A stretch of 64,000 nucleotides of DNA from Gentiana macrophylla (GCA_026214975.1 JAOBSW010000429.1:20522-84521), one strand, 5' to 3'; positions 22,863-34,481 are shown, counted from the first letter of the stretch. Translations and numbers: made by a program. Notes: generated by a model not told the origin, from the letters alone.

Positions 22863-24404
22863 TGATAAGCGGATTTTCTAAGTCCGGTCGATCAAGTAAA
22901 AACTCGAAACCTTAGCAAAATCTACTTTCTAACCGGTAGTGGACCGGGTCGATTGCAGGATAGTGCTTGAGGAGTCCGAGGTCGAACCCATAGAGATTGG
23001 TTTTGAATACCACAGTTGACTTAGTGCTCAGTTCAGGTCAAACAGATAGATATGAAGTTATACTATTGTATAAAAGAAAGATTACACTACTCGGAATTCT
23101 AACAATTAAAAGAGGTATGGCGAACTACGTTTGATGGATTACTTTACCTCGGAAAGATTGCCCGGGAATGTGCCTTACTCTACCACCGCCGTCTAACGAT
23201 AACTCATAGAACAAACCCCGTATTGGAATTGGACTTGATGACTAGGCGTCAATCTAGTACGGGTAGGTGTCAAGCTACCTTTCAAGCTCAAAACTTCTAC
23301 GGTCTCGAAACCCCGTTCCCACACGTCGCGCAACATACATTTATAAGCTAAGTGTGTGCAATGGTGAACTAGGTGATCAATCGGCTCAAAAGCGATTCAA
23401 ACAAGTTTGAGATATGGATTATTAATTAGAACATTTATTTACGCACTACACTACCTCCCGGTTCATCAATCTAATGGCGTTTCACCCGCCTTCACATAGT
23501 TCAACCATACAAGGAATTTAAATTGCTCATAATCGAATCTAAGCAATGAAACGGAAGAAAAACATCACAACAACACCAAAATAACAAAAGAACATACTTA
23601 CTTTACTCAACTTGAAGGAGGTGCCAAATGTGCTTACAAAAGATCGAATTTTCGTCAAGTGAAAAGTTACGGATCGAAGCTAAAAGTTAGTAGATCAAAG
23701 AGGGGATTGAAAGAGGATTCTAATGATATATAACACTTAGTCTAACTCTAAAAGACGAAGAAAATCGCCCAAAATCTCCAAAACTATCTAATATTATCGC
23801 CCCTTCTTTTTCTACTTGTTCTTTGTGAGAAAATGAGCGACCTTATATAGAAAAACATCTGTCCGTCGGATGTCCTCAATGTCCGGCCGGATCGTTCTTG
23901 ATTCTCAGTGTCCGGACGGATGCATATATGTCCGTCGGATGGCATGCTCTTGTCCGTCCGGATGCTTCTCTCATCCGTCGGATGAGTTCTTCATCAAAAA
24001 ATCTTCCAAAACAAGTGAGTTAGCCGTCCGGACACAACAACTTGTCCGTCCGGACAGCCATTTTGCAGCCCAAATCTTCACTTTTTCACCTCCAACCTCC
24101 GTGTTCGCCTCGGACACGTCCAAACTCATACTTCGCCTTTCGGGCTCTCGAGACACCCTAGTCCACGCATCCATATGAAAAAACAAACAAACGCATAACC
24201 CCGCAAACTACGGGTGCTCGGGAGAAACGCAGTATAAAATGCTAAAATAAGGTCGAGTTTACGGAAAACCGTGATCACTACCGCCGTGCAATAAAACCTC
24301 ATTTAATACTCAAAATATAGGTCTAAACTCACCCAAAACATGCCGAAATGTGATAACCGTGTCTTTGAATCATACAGAATGTACTGTAAAGTTGGTTCCT
24401 ATCA
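22863..24404 (-). repeat. LARD2 3' LTR (1542 bases)
   Basis: On the minus strand it starts TGATAGGAACCAAC at 24404 and ends CCGCTTATCA at 22863. It contains an array of eight CG-rich palindromic sites (23858-24057) and a TATA box (CTATATAAGG, plus position 23842-23851). Confidence 0.8.
23858..24057 (-). promoter_or_regulatory. Array of eight palindromic sites upstream of the LARD2 TATA box
   Basis: Sites of the type GTCCGTCCGGAC or CATCCGTCGGATG at about 23861, 23881, 23909, 23930, 23952, 23971, 24024 and 24043. In the element's direction they end about ten bases before the TATA box. They recall in layout, not in sequence, the TCGGTCGACCGA cluster of LARD1. Confidence 0.55.
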
Positions 24405-25801
24405 CCACCACACACTTAGCCTTTACTCGTCCTCGAGTAAACCAGGCGTTCAAACAATACCAAGGAAACAACTTTACGGTACATGCATGTATTTCAAAAT
24501 ATCGAGGTGAAAAGAACTTAGTTAAGTGAATGCATTACTTTGACTCTCTTGGATCATGACACGGAGTGAGTGTGTGTTGAATGACGCACGACTTATGCTT
24601 AATACGATTCGGGCTTGGAATACCGGACAAATGACTTTACACAATCCCGCCTTCCTAGAATCTCCACTAATCGGGACTAACCAAGGTTAAACACGGTCCA
24701 GCAGGACTTGAATGGTTATAACGTTAGGCTAGGGTAAATTCGGTTAATCGAAAAAGGGTAATTTGGGAAACTGGAGAAAAGAAATACGAGTGAACAAAAT
24801 CCAAACACATGTATCTCCTCCTTGCAACCATACAAATCAACACCAAACTCCTCCGATCATCAAACAAATCAAAACAACTTCCGAACTCAACATTATATGG
24901 ACAAACAATACACGTCCACACAAGGCTTTCTTTGACTCAACTTATTCACTTTATTCAAACTTTTATTTCACTTCTTTTTCTTTTCTTCTTTTTGCATTCT
25001 TTTTCTTTTTCAACTTTTCTTTCTTTTCTTCTTTGAACCAAAGGCCTTATAAAAAGATCACTCGAGCTCCTCCCCTTCTTTACACAGCTCAGAAAACACC
25101 AACTCCAACCAAAACAACATCTCCCCCACCCCACACTTGCCTTGGCAAGTGTGGTTTAACAAGAGACTAAGTCCACTCGTAGGGTCAAATGAAAGGAATG
25201 TGACCAAAATAAGGCTCACGGGTAGGTTTCTGACTAAGTAACGAAACGGCTATAAAGCGAATGGTGGTCGGACCATTCTATCAAGGCTGAGAGGGGCTAC
25301 GAAGGTCAAACATTCGGCTCAGGCTATTTGGCTAAAGTAGGGTCAAAAAGAACGCCAAAACTGTCATCCCGTGTTCCTACCAAGGCCAATCCTTCTATTT
25401 TGCCTCGAAACTAGGGGTACAAGTGTGTAAAGTAATCGTGATAAGCAAAAAACGTCGTCAAACATGTACTAAAAAGTGTTCCGTATCATGACAATAAAGA
25501 CTCACTGTGAGACATTCACAAAACTAAAGACCTTTCACCACTCAATTGTGAACAGCATGCATATAACGTGGTGTTAACATCTTGGAAAAATTTGAAAACG
25601 GCCTAAAAATCGACTCGAAGCGAGTAAAACCAAGTTTATCACATCACGGCATAATACTTTTAAGAACAAACGAATAAGCTAAGTCGTCTCCCCCCCCTTT
25701 TTAAGTGAAGCACCGTCCTCGGTGTGTGAACGAGAAGGAAAAAGAAAGACTTAGCTTATGAGCCCGGCAAAACGGCGTGATCAAGTCCCGTAACGGTCGT
25801 G
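24405..25801 (-). other. LARD2 interior, non-coding
   Basis: No pol or gag is readable. In the minus direction: GAGGACGGTGC then TTAAAAAGGGGGGG (plus 25690-25725), a purine-rich stretch (plus 24940-25130), then CTCGAGGACGAGTAAAGGC and AAGTGTGTGGTGG at plus 24405-24440, the probable polypurine tract. The short plus-strand frames over the polypyrimidine tract are low-complexity and not called. Confidence 0.6.
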
Positions 25802-25818
25802 AAAGTTGGTTCCTATCA

Positions 25819-27763
25819 CAGCTCCTAGCTGCTTCAATGTCTCCCTTTATTTCCACCGATCCGTCTGCGGTAGGGAAATTCAGACTGATATAGGCAGGCG
25901 AGATGACTGCTCGGAGCTCTATCAACACCGGTCTTCCCATAATGATGTTGTATGTCGAAGGGGCTTTTACCACTACATAGTTCACCATCATGGTTTTGCT
26001 CTTTGGATCCCTTCCAAATGTCGTTGCCAGCTTGATCATTCCAAGAGGATGAACTGAAGGTCCTGCAAAACCACAAAGGGGCGCCGATACAGGGGTGAGA
26101 TCAGTATCCTTTAGTTTCATGGACTGGAAGACGGAGTAATATAAAACGTTAACAGCACTCCCCGTGTCCACACATCCGCTTCACCACATTCTTCTGCACC
26201 ACAGCTTCGATCACTAGGCCCTCATTGTTGGTGACCATGGGAAGTGGGTCTTTAGGACCGTAGATCATAAATTTCCCGACTTGTCCGTCTACACTTTTTA
26301 ATATGACGTTAGGTCCACCAACAATGGTGTTGATCGGACGATTGTCTACCTGTCGATGTGCGTCCAGAGTCCTGTCCTTTCTCCTTCACAGCTCATCCTA
26401 TCGGTCCCAAACTTGCCGGTATATTCTCCTCCTTAAATCTCTTTGACCTCGGGATCCCGGGTTTGGTCCATGACCTCATACAGGTTTCCTTCAATTATTG
26501 CAGCGTCATATCACTGATCAGATATTTGCATTTCTCTGAATCGTGGCCCACATGCTTGTGGTAGACATATAACTTGCTCTGGTCTCTTCTTTTTGGGGTC
26601 CTTTCATCGGGGGGTTCTTGTCAACCATTTTCTCTCCATGATGGCCAAGATTCGCACATGAGTTTACATTCAAAGGGATAAAACCCTTTCTTGTAGAGCA
26701 CCTTTCTTCTCCGACCGATCCGTGGTTGGGGTAGTTATACGGTCCGAGGCTTCTTTCCTCTTCCTCTTGGGCTCTCACTTATGCCCTTTATCTTTTAGAT
26801 TTTCCCTTCTCCGACTCTCGTTTGAGCCTATTCTCTTCTTCCCCCCGGCAATACTTGTACGTAGCTTCCATGCACTCTTCCATAGTCCGGGGGAGTCTAC
26901 TACTCAGCATCCCGTATAGCTGTCCTTCTCGGAGCCCAGCCATAAACGACATAACCAAGAATGAGTCATCGACGCCCTTAACTTGCATAGAATCCTTTTT
27001 AAATCTCTTCAAGTACTGGAGGACATATTTCTCCTTCATATGCTTGATTGTATGAAGGTGGGTCGCGTTTCTCTGGAAAGGCCTATCCATGACAAAAGCC
27101 TTGAGAAACATTCTCCCTAGATCTTCAAACTTAGAAACTGACCTTGGTGGGAGTCTCTGAAACCATTCGCGGGCGCTGCCCATCAGAAGTGTGGAAAAGC
27201 TTTACACTTCATCTCATCTGAAGTGTTAAACAAACTCACCTAAGTGATATACTGAAAAAGGTGGTCCGAGGGGTCCCTGGACCCATCATATGGATCTATC
27301 TTGGGTACCTTGAAGCCAGCCGGTCTTTCGACTTCGTCTATTTTCCTTGTGAAAGGCGAAGCGAAGGAGAACTTGTCATCACTCTTGCGCATCATGGCAT
27401 TAATCTCAGAACGGGCCGCTTCCCTTGCTCAAGAATTCAGCAGCTTTTTCCCTTTACTTGAGGCAAAAGCCTCTACAGATTGTTTGCTCCTTGAGGACGC
27501 TTCCCCTCCTATGCTCTATCCTGCCTCACTGTCTCCTGGGTGTACTTCCTGGAGAATAGCCTTCCTGGTGGCGGGTTCTATGGCCTCTAGCTGGTCAAGG
27601 ATAGCTTGCTACTCTGAGTTTAGAGAAACTTCTTTGGATTGCTCTTTCTGGCTTTCTGTATCAACATCTTCTTCGTGGTCGCCATTTTTATTATTTTGGG
27701 CGTTTTTTTCATTTGCCACTGCAGCCGTCTGGGCTCATTTGTTTGGTTTTGGTGGCTTGATGA
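25819..27763 (-). pseudogene. Gypsy A gag and aspartic protease, degenerate
   Basis: Minus-strand gag-protease. The gag N-terminus is broken by several stops (27184-27763). The retrotransposon gag domain is readable at 26788-27183 (AREWFQRLPPRSVSKFEDL, FMAGLREGQLY, KYCRGEE). A broken Tat-type CCHC-like segment should lie near 26520-26560. The protease has the DTGSAVNVLYY active-site motif at about 26130-26171 and continues through IIMGRPVLIELRAVIS to the LARD2 insertion. Gag begins close after the primer site, but the usual ATG is not present where expected. The element's enzyme half is missing. Confidence 0.75.
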
Positions 27764-27801
27764 CTGATCCCTATATTTTCATCAATTACCACTAGAAAGA
27801 C

Positions 27802-27819
27802 CCTCATTCTAGCACCAAT
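27802..27819 (-). other. Gypsy A primer-binding site
   Basis: On the minus strand ATTGGTGCTAGAATGAGG follows the LTR end. The same type, with a few changes, stands after the LTR of element B. This class is seen in Tat/Ogre elements; I recall it as Arg-tRNA-type but cannot verify here. Confidence 0.6.
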
Positions 27820-28440
27820 TGACGATACGAAATTCATCGGGTACAAAATATGGGTCGTTTAATCTAGTGGTAATTGGTTGAGGACAAATAAACAAGAAAA
27901 AATATGAATGAGGGAAGGAGTTTTTGAGAGACTGAGCTTGGGATTTTCTCCAGGGTGCCTACGTATCCAAAGCGTATGTTGGAATCAAGCCTACCGTAGT
28001 TCTCTGTGAACGTTTATATAGGGGGCGATTATGCCAAAGGCCTGCATGGGCCGTGTCCATGGTGGACTCTTTCACCGTGTCATTCAAGTTAGAGATAATC
28101 CTGGAATTATCCCTTGATTTTTGGAGATAATTGAGATATTTTTATCCGTATTTAAATGATGAGAATCATAGCCTTAAAGGCTTATCATTCTTTCCATAAT
28201 TATCATACAATTGTTATTATTATTATACTCTCTAGCCGTCCTGCGGCGAGGTACTAAGGTCGATTCGATCGAGCTGTGTAGGTCTACCCCTTCCCCGTCC
28301 TGACCGGCCTGCGGTGGATCGGGGGACGACCTGAACATCCATCCTTCATGAGGACTCAGTTCGGCCCTCAGGCCCACGATGGGGATCCTGGCCCTTACAG
28401 TTAGGGTATTAGGTCCATCCTCGTTATTATTTGGGTGTCA
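27820..28440 (-). repeat. Gypsy A 5' LTR (621 bases)
   Basis: On the minus strand it starts TGACACCC (28440) and ends ATCGTCA (27820). TATA box CTATATAAAC at plus 28014-28023. Length is close to the 616-626-base LTRs of element B. Flank CATAC (28441-28445) would be one target-duplication copy. Only one LTR is visible. Confidence 0.65.
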
Positions 28441-28489
28441 CATACTTGGTACGTGGAGCGGTGAAATCCGGTATCTCGATCAGCCCCCA

Positions 28490-28860
28490 TTCCAGATGTG
28501 CCACATTACCCAAACAAACTCCACAACCTCGTCACTGGATAGCCCACGCACTAACTGCATAATGAAATCTTGGAATTCCATGGCTATAATTGCGCGCACC
28601 AGATGACTAAACGGGGACGATTCCGATTCAGAAAGAACATGCTACACAGACTCATCTTCCAGCCCACAAGCTAGGCATCTATTCACTCTCAGACACCGCT
28701 TCTCCGAATTTAGTGCAATAGGAAGAAAATCATGTAATGATCGGCATAAGAAGTGCGAGATAAGTGGTCGAATAGTAAGGGCCCAACACTTCCACCACAC
28801 ATTGTCCGATCCACTTGACCTTGATGCTCCCGAATGAAAGGGCACCGAACGATACTAGGA
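28490..28860 (-). pseudogene. zf-RVT domain fragment of a LINE-type reverse transcriptase
   Basis: On the minus strand, 28845-28642 reads VWWKCWALTIRPLISHFLCR, SLHDFLPIALNSEKRCL and RCLACGLEDESV, the pattern of the plant reverse-transcriptase zinc-binding domain (W..LW.L..P....FLWR...LP....L..R.....C..CG...E...H). After one stop it continues into the HV...S....FSHLVRAIIA part and W.MWHIWNG. The rest of the LINE is not present. The Gypsy A insertion lies just left of it. Confidence 0.65.
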
Positions 28861-29658
28861 GACTGCCAAGGAATTCCCTAACTTGACCGTGTGGATGCCC
28901 CTCCGATCATAATGCCATATCTGCTTGTTAAGGTGTTGCCCTTGTTCCACATGATTATTCATAATATTTTATCAACCTACAACAACAAAGAATACATGTA
29001 CACATACACACGGGTAGAACCACACCCACAACATTGGTGGTGGCCGCCCCTGGTGTTTTTTTACCTTATATATGTATACATGAAATAAATTTTTTATCCA
29101 TGTTCAATGAATTATTAGGCTTTAATCCACTCTTGCTTATTTAGTTGCAATAAGGACAAAACTAATAGTCATGGTATTTTTTACACTTTCATCGAATTTT
29201 TCTTCGTTGCTTCTTCTTCTTCGTTGAATCTCCTCCAATGTGTTCTCTTTTATACCATTAAATTCTCTATCATCAATATCATTTTATCCGGGCATCCAAA
29301 AATCATGCTTTTTGCACAAGAATTTTTCTTTTGTACGTGCTCTTTATTTTGATATGCTTTTTGCTATATTTCGATCGCATTTTTCTGATTATCGATTTGT
29401 CGAGCTTATTTCAGCAGCCTTGTGAAAGCTGAATCTGAGCTTCAACCAAGACGATTCAGAAGTGAAAAACATAGTGGGAAACATTGTGAATTTAAGCTGA
29501 AAATCTGAGTACATGAAGTAGAAAATTTGAGGTTCAAACAGAACCATAACCAATGAGCAAATCAATTATGAAAGATGAAGATCTTGAGATGCAATTCAGT
29601 GATTTAAAGATGCATTTCAAACCTGTTTTATTTCAACTCTTTACGCAAATGTATCTTA
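28861..29658. other. AT-rich stretch without recognised features
   Basis: Only short frames; CT-rich patches near 29200. I see no gene or clear repeat boundary. Confidence 0.5.
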
Positions 29659-29660
29659 TA

Positions 29661-31033
29661 CTACCTCCGTCCCATAAAAAGTGTCCACAATTGAAAAAAA
29701 ATTTGTCCCATAAAAAGAGTCCATTTAAAAAACCAATACATCATTTAATGCTCTTTAACATACCCCTAGTCTAGCATTTATTGTTGTATGTTCATTTCAT
29801 ATTCCAAAACAAGTATTAATTAAAAGATAGGGGTATATATATCTATTACTACTAAAACACAACACATTAATTGTTTTTCTTAATCTGCGTGAATAGTAGA
29901 ATGTTGACACTTTTGCAAGACAGAGATAGTATCTAAGAGTGTACTTAAAAAAGTCGAATTTATTTAACTTCAATCACAAATTTGCTTAAAATAGAGACTT
30001 CGACAATATATTTTCTTTTAAGCACATACTATATGTTTCTTTTCTTTTTAAACCCTGGTGCACTAGGATTGCTAGAATTAAATGTAATGGAATGAAATTT
30101 TTGGAATGGAATGCAATGCAATGGAATTGTCATTATCCCAATCCTATGTTTGGCACGCGATGGAATGCAGTGTATGAGATTATACATAATATGACAAATT
30201 GCAAGGTAGGTGATGGTGGCGCATGATGATCAACACGACAAATGGTGGTGGTGGTGATGGTGGTGGGGTGTGCAGTGATGGATGGCACCAGATGATGTGC
30301 GATGTGTGATGGCGGTGGTTGTAATGACGATGATGGTGTGGTGTATGGTGATGGGCGGTGGTGAGGTGGGTGGTGGCGGTCGAGTAAAGATTGATGGTGA
30401 TGGAATTGGTTGTGGTGCAAGATGGTGAAAATGGGTGGTAGTGGGGTTGCTTATGGCTGCTAATGGGAATGTGATGGTGATGTGGGTGGTAGTGGGGGAT
30501 AGTAGTGAGGTGGGTGGTAAGGGGATATGCTGGTATGGCGGATGATGGTGGGTTGGGTTGTGATGGTGATGTGGTGGAGGGTGGCGGTGAGCCATGATGA
30601 GGGTGGTGAGAGGGTAGGCAATGTTGACAGATGGTGATTAGGTGGAGGGTGGCAGTGGTGGGTTGCCGAGGGTAGACGGGTGGCGTGAGATGTGGCGATG
30701 GTGGTTGATTTTTTATCATCCGGTTATGCTTTACGTTTTATTCTATCCAACCATTCTGTCCATTCCATCCATTTTCTAATGGAATGAAAATGGTCCAAGT
30801 TCATTCAAATGGAATGAAAATTCTCTCGCATCCAAAAATGCCATAATGATTAAAAATACCCTTTGATTGTCATTAATAAAATAATTGTAAAGTAGTAAAA
30901 ATTTGGTGAATATATAATAAATGAGTGGTATGATGAAGAAAAATATAATAAATGCTTCATTGGTATTGTAAATAGACTTATATTATGCGATAACAAAAAT
31001 GCTAAATAGACTTATATTTTGAGACATAGGGAG
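29661..31033. mobile_element. Stowaway/Tc1-mariner-type inverted-repeat element with internal insertion
   Basis: The left end CTACCTCCGTCCCATAAAAA and the right end (reverse complement CTCCCTATGTCTCAAAATAT) are the classic Stowaway terminal type, each next to TA (29659-29660 and 31034-31035). At 1.37 kb it is longer than usual because a GGAATG/GGTGAT-rich block (about 30060-30850) lies inside. No transposase is seen. The two ends could instead belong to two elements. Confidence 0.6.
30200..30715. repeat. GGTGGTGATGG-type purine-rich minisatellite
   Basis: About 500 bases of degenerate GGTGATGGTGGT repeats. The three overlapping His-rich frames on the minus strand are translations of this repeat. 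Flanks contain GGAATG repeats (30080-30130, 30770-30830), which look inverted relative to one another. Confidence 0.75.
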
Positions 31034-31234
31034 TATTTTACAAAACCCCGACAACCAGACTCTGGTACAAGTTTATTACGGATCAAATTCAAGCTATAGC
31101 CTTCAACGACAATATGAAAAAAACACAATAGGAAGCGAAATAGTATATCTGAGATTAGGGCTCCACAATTTACATGTTTTGGTGAAACTGTTCTACATCG
31201 GATAAAATGAAACAATTCCTTATAATAAAGTGTA
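31034..31234. other. Short AT-rich stretch between elements
   Basis: No feature seen. Confidence 0.4.
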
Positions 31235-31427
31235 TGTTATGAATATTGAAAATATGTTTATTTATTATTCAAATTGATTTACAAGATTTTTTGGTTTATT
31301 TATTGTATTGTGTTCACATTGTAGTCTCTACTATAAATACCCCATGATACCAATGAAATAAACACAAGCATTTCTCCTTTCTCTTTAGTTCATTGTTCCT
31401 GTTCTTTCTTTTAATAGTTCTATAATA
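31235..31427 (+). repeat. Probable LTR of a decayed Copia element
   Basis: TGTTATGAAT at the start, a CTATAAATAC box at about 31328-31337, and a primer-site-like TGCTATCAGCATGAG directly after about 31427. The end does not show a clean CA. No partner LTR found. Confidence 0.45.
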
Positions 31428-31596
31428 TGCTATCAGCATGAGACTCTACCAACAGAGTATTCACCACAGGAACTAACCAAAGGTAAAATAACTTGAGTAA
31501 CCAAACCACAGGAACCAACCAAAGGTAAAATAACTTGAGGAACCAAACCAAAGCTAAAATTTTTGTTTTTGTGTATTCTTCTTGTTTTGTTTTTCA

Positions 31597-32960
31597 ATGG
31601 CTAACAAGAATTTATTCCTATCGAGAAAAAAAATTATTTATCATGGGCAATGGATATTGAATTGCACTTAGTTACTATTGGTCTTGGTAAAACAATTATT
31701 ATTAATAATATTGAGATAAACCAAGACCGTGCAAAGGCCATGATATTTCTCCGTCATCATCTTGACGAGGGATTGAACATGAGTATTAACGGTGAATGAA
31801 CCGTATGAATTGTACGAGGGATTGAACCTGAGTATTAACGGTGAAAGATCCGTCTGAATTATAAAACCATTTGAATGATAAGGTCAAGATGCATATGAAT
31901 TATGGAACAATTTGAAAAAAACGATTCGACCACTCAAGGTTGGTCGTTTTAAGAAAAAGGTTCGAGATCCGTATTAGATCTGTATGATTTATGGAAAAAA
32001 GTTCCGTATGAGATCCGTATGAATTATGGAAAAAGGTTCAACCACGTGAGGTGGGCCGTTTTACCGAAAGCCAGACATAATTGGCTCCATCTACGGTTGC
32101 AGGATTTTAAATTTGTCACTGAATATTATTCAGCCATCTTTAAGATTACATCACAATTGAAATTATATGGTGAAGAGGTGACAGATGCAGACATACTGGG
32201 AAAAACCTTGTCCACCTTCCATATCTCTAATGTGATTTTGCGACAACAATATTGAGAGAAAGGTTTCAAGAGAAATTTTTATCTCAGTGCATGTCTATTG
32301 CTGGCTGATGAGTTGAATAATGAGTTGATCTCAGTGCATGTATATTGCTGGATGATGAGTTGAATAATGAGTTGATCTCAGTGCATGTCCGTCGTTGGCT
32401 GAAAAAAATAATGATTTGTTAATAAAAATTAATATTGGTGTTAGTCCATTTCCTAGAGTGAATGCGACAAAATATTCGAATTTTGAGCACAGAATAATAT
32501 TCACATTTTGGTTTGTGGTCACGGTGGACTCAATAATAGAGGCCATGGTGGTAGAAACTATGTATATGACATGCCACAATGACAATCGTGGCAAGAAACG
32601 AAATGACCACCAAAGTTGGATAATAAAAATCGTGGCAAGAAACGAAATGACCACTAAAGTTGGATGATAATAGATGGTGAGACATAAATCACGAAATGAC
32701 CACGAAAGTTGGATGATAATAAATGGTGAGACATAAATATGAAATTGAATGACGTTGGTCTAATACATTGCTGTTTGGCAAAACATATTGTTCATAGAAA
32801 AGGCCTTGTAATTGAGATAAATTTTATTGATCATAAGAATTACAATGATGATTTAAGTTTTGATGTGCCGGTGATATCATAACCATAAGCTGTAGATTTT
32901 TTTAATGACACGCTAATGACACCGCTTGATGGCCTTGATTGATTAAAATTGTTGGGTAAA
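31597..32960 (+). pseudogene. Copia gag (UBN2 family), heavily decayed
   Basis: ATG at 31597. Readable in changing frames: KAMIFLRHHLDEGLNM (about 31733-31780), LPKARHNWLHLRLQDFKF (about 32063-32115), AIFKITSQLKLYGEEVTDAD and TFHISNVILRQQY (to 32255). A degraded Gly/Arg-rich stretch, a zinc-knuckle relic (about 32660-32790) and INF-DHKN-like residues follow. A stop ends the frame after QQY. Duplicated AATGACCAC...AAGTTGGATGATAA blocks lie at about 32600-32730. Enzyme domains were not found further on. Confidence 0.75.
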
Positions 32961-33548
32961 TTGTTAGGTTAATTTTTTATATGCATGATACAGTTTTGAA
33001 TTTCTAGTAAAGAAAATTTTGGTGATTTTTATGATGGATGGTTATTTATACTCATGGGTATGAGTATGAATTTTTCCGTGGCATATAGCAATATTGAATG
33101 TAGTGAACATGTTATTTACATTGAAAGGGGTTAATCTCTAAATGTTTGATAATAATAGATTATAGATCTAATTGACGTAAGAGAAATTTCTTTTATTAAA
33201 TTGTTTTACGTGAAATACTGATAATGGTTATTCTTCATGTTATTTAAATCTTAAGTATGCTACTAATTATTGTATATAGTACTCATCATTTTGATACTTC
33301 AAATAAGAACTAAATATTTTAATTTAAGCCATTTTTTTAGGATCATTTTGGTATCCGCTTATGTCTAAATAAAACAATTGTATGTATTTTATGTCTAAAT
33401 AAAACAATTAAATGTGTTTAAATTAAAACGTGTTATTCGATGTCAACTACATTATAAAAAATGTGTAGGCATCTGTTATAAAATAAACACCATTGCATAA
33501 AATAAAGTTACAACAATTTTATGATTTTATAGATGCTAGTAATTATAT

Positions 33549-33625
<77 letters not shown>

Positions 33626-34481
33626 TCTGATTGATAATAGTTTAAATTAAGACATAAAATATGATTTTATGATCTTTTGTTTTAGATCAGTTTAACGATC
33701 TATTTGTACATATGTACCCTTGAATAAGATAAGGTTCATTGGTATTACCGTTTTTATATATATAGTAATTGCATAATCTGGCAATTTGGGTTTTTTTGTC
33801 TACATATTATACTTGAACTCGTGAATTTGGCCATTCATTTACTCCATTGATTTTGCACTAGTTATTTAGTTTGACACTTTGATTGCAAATTTAAAGTGTC
33901 AAAATCTGTTGCAATAATGAATCTCCTGAAGTGAATGTACTGACTTGAATTAATGAACTTAAGTATAGCCATTTGAATTACTATATTATTATGAATCAAC
34001 TTGGTTATACTTGGTTTTACAATCTAACTGAATCTTGAATAATACTGTGTGTAAAAATTTGCTTGACTGAAATTGTAATATGTTATTCTTTTACTAGAAG
34101 TTATTTTTAGAACATATAAGTGACAAGTTGTTTTTAACAATTTAATTTACACTTGATCTCTTTGAATATGATCATATTAAATACTTACGGTGCATATATG
34201 ATTATGAATATATTGGTTATTGTGGTTGTAACCATTCTTCATGTGAGAATCTCACTAGAATTGGGTTGGTTATTCAAGAATATTGGCATATAACCAGATA
34301 TAGTGTATCTATAATTGTGGGAATTGATATAATATCTCTCTAAAGGAGATAATATTTCTCCCCGAATAGGAAAATATTAAAGAAGTTTGTTGATACCCGC
34401 ATAAGAGGATCTCTAACATAAAAATGTTGAATCCGTCACGGGTTATTGCAAATTTTCTAGATACCGATTGTGAAAAAGGCA
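32961..34481. other. AT-rich region, no gene recognised, contains a microsatellite
   Basis: Low-information sequence that may be the eroded rest of the Copia element to the left. The only clear feature is the dinucleotide run at 33551-33622. Confidence 0.5.
33551..33622. repeat. (AC)n-(AT)n compound microsatellite
   Basis: About 20 AC units followed by about 16 AT units. Confidence 0.95.

Larger units (their letters stand above)
22863..25818 (-). mobile_element. LARD2: non-autonomous LTR element, 5' LTR mostly deleted
   Basis: Minus-strand element with an intact 3' LTR (22863-24404), a 1.4-kb interior without pol, and only about 17 bases of the 5' LTR left (25802-25818, GTTGGTTCCTATCA on the plus strand). 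The rest of the 5' LTR, primer site and 5' interior are deleted. Flanks read AGCTG on the gag side and a near-match (TTGCTG) on the other, suggesting a 5-bp duplication blurred by an error at CTG. It shares two motifs with LARD1 (GAGGAC...TTAA...GGGGG and GGACGA..AAAG.CTAAGTG). Confidence 0.75.
21529..28440 (-). mobile_element. Gypsy element A (Tat type), 5' LTR to 3' region, with two nested insertions
   Basis: Minus-strand Ty3/Gypsy element: 5' LTR 27820-28440, primer site 27802-27819, degenerate gag and protease (25819-27763), protease tail (22787-22862), 56-bp tandem repeat, and an antisense plus-strand ORF remnant. Reverse transcriptase, RNase H and integrase are absent, so A is a deletion derivative or a gag-protease-only family. 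LARD2 sits in its protease and a Copia element at 21528. The 3' LTR is not in the window. Confidence 0.75.

Noticed and set aside
24763..25170. 135-codon frame in LARD2, plus strand
   Set aside because: Opposite to the element and over a TTCTTT tract; low complexity.
27301..27795. 164-codon plus-strand frame
   Set aside because: It is the shadow of the minus-strand Gypsy A gag, which has motif support on the other strand.
30133..30719. Three long His-rich frames on the minus strand
   Set aside because: They are translations of the GGTGAT minisatellite in three frames, with no other coding sign.
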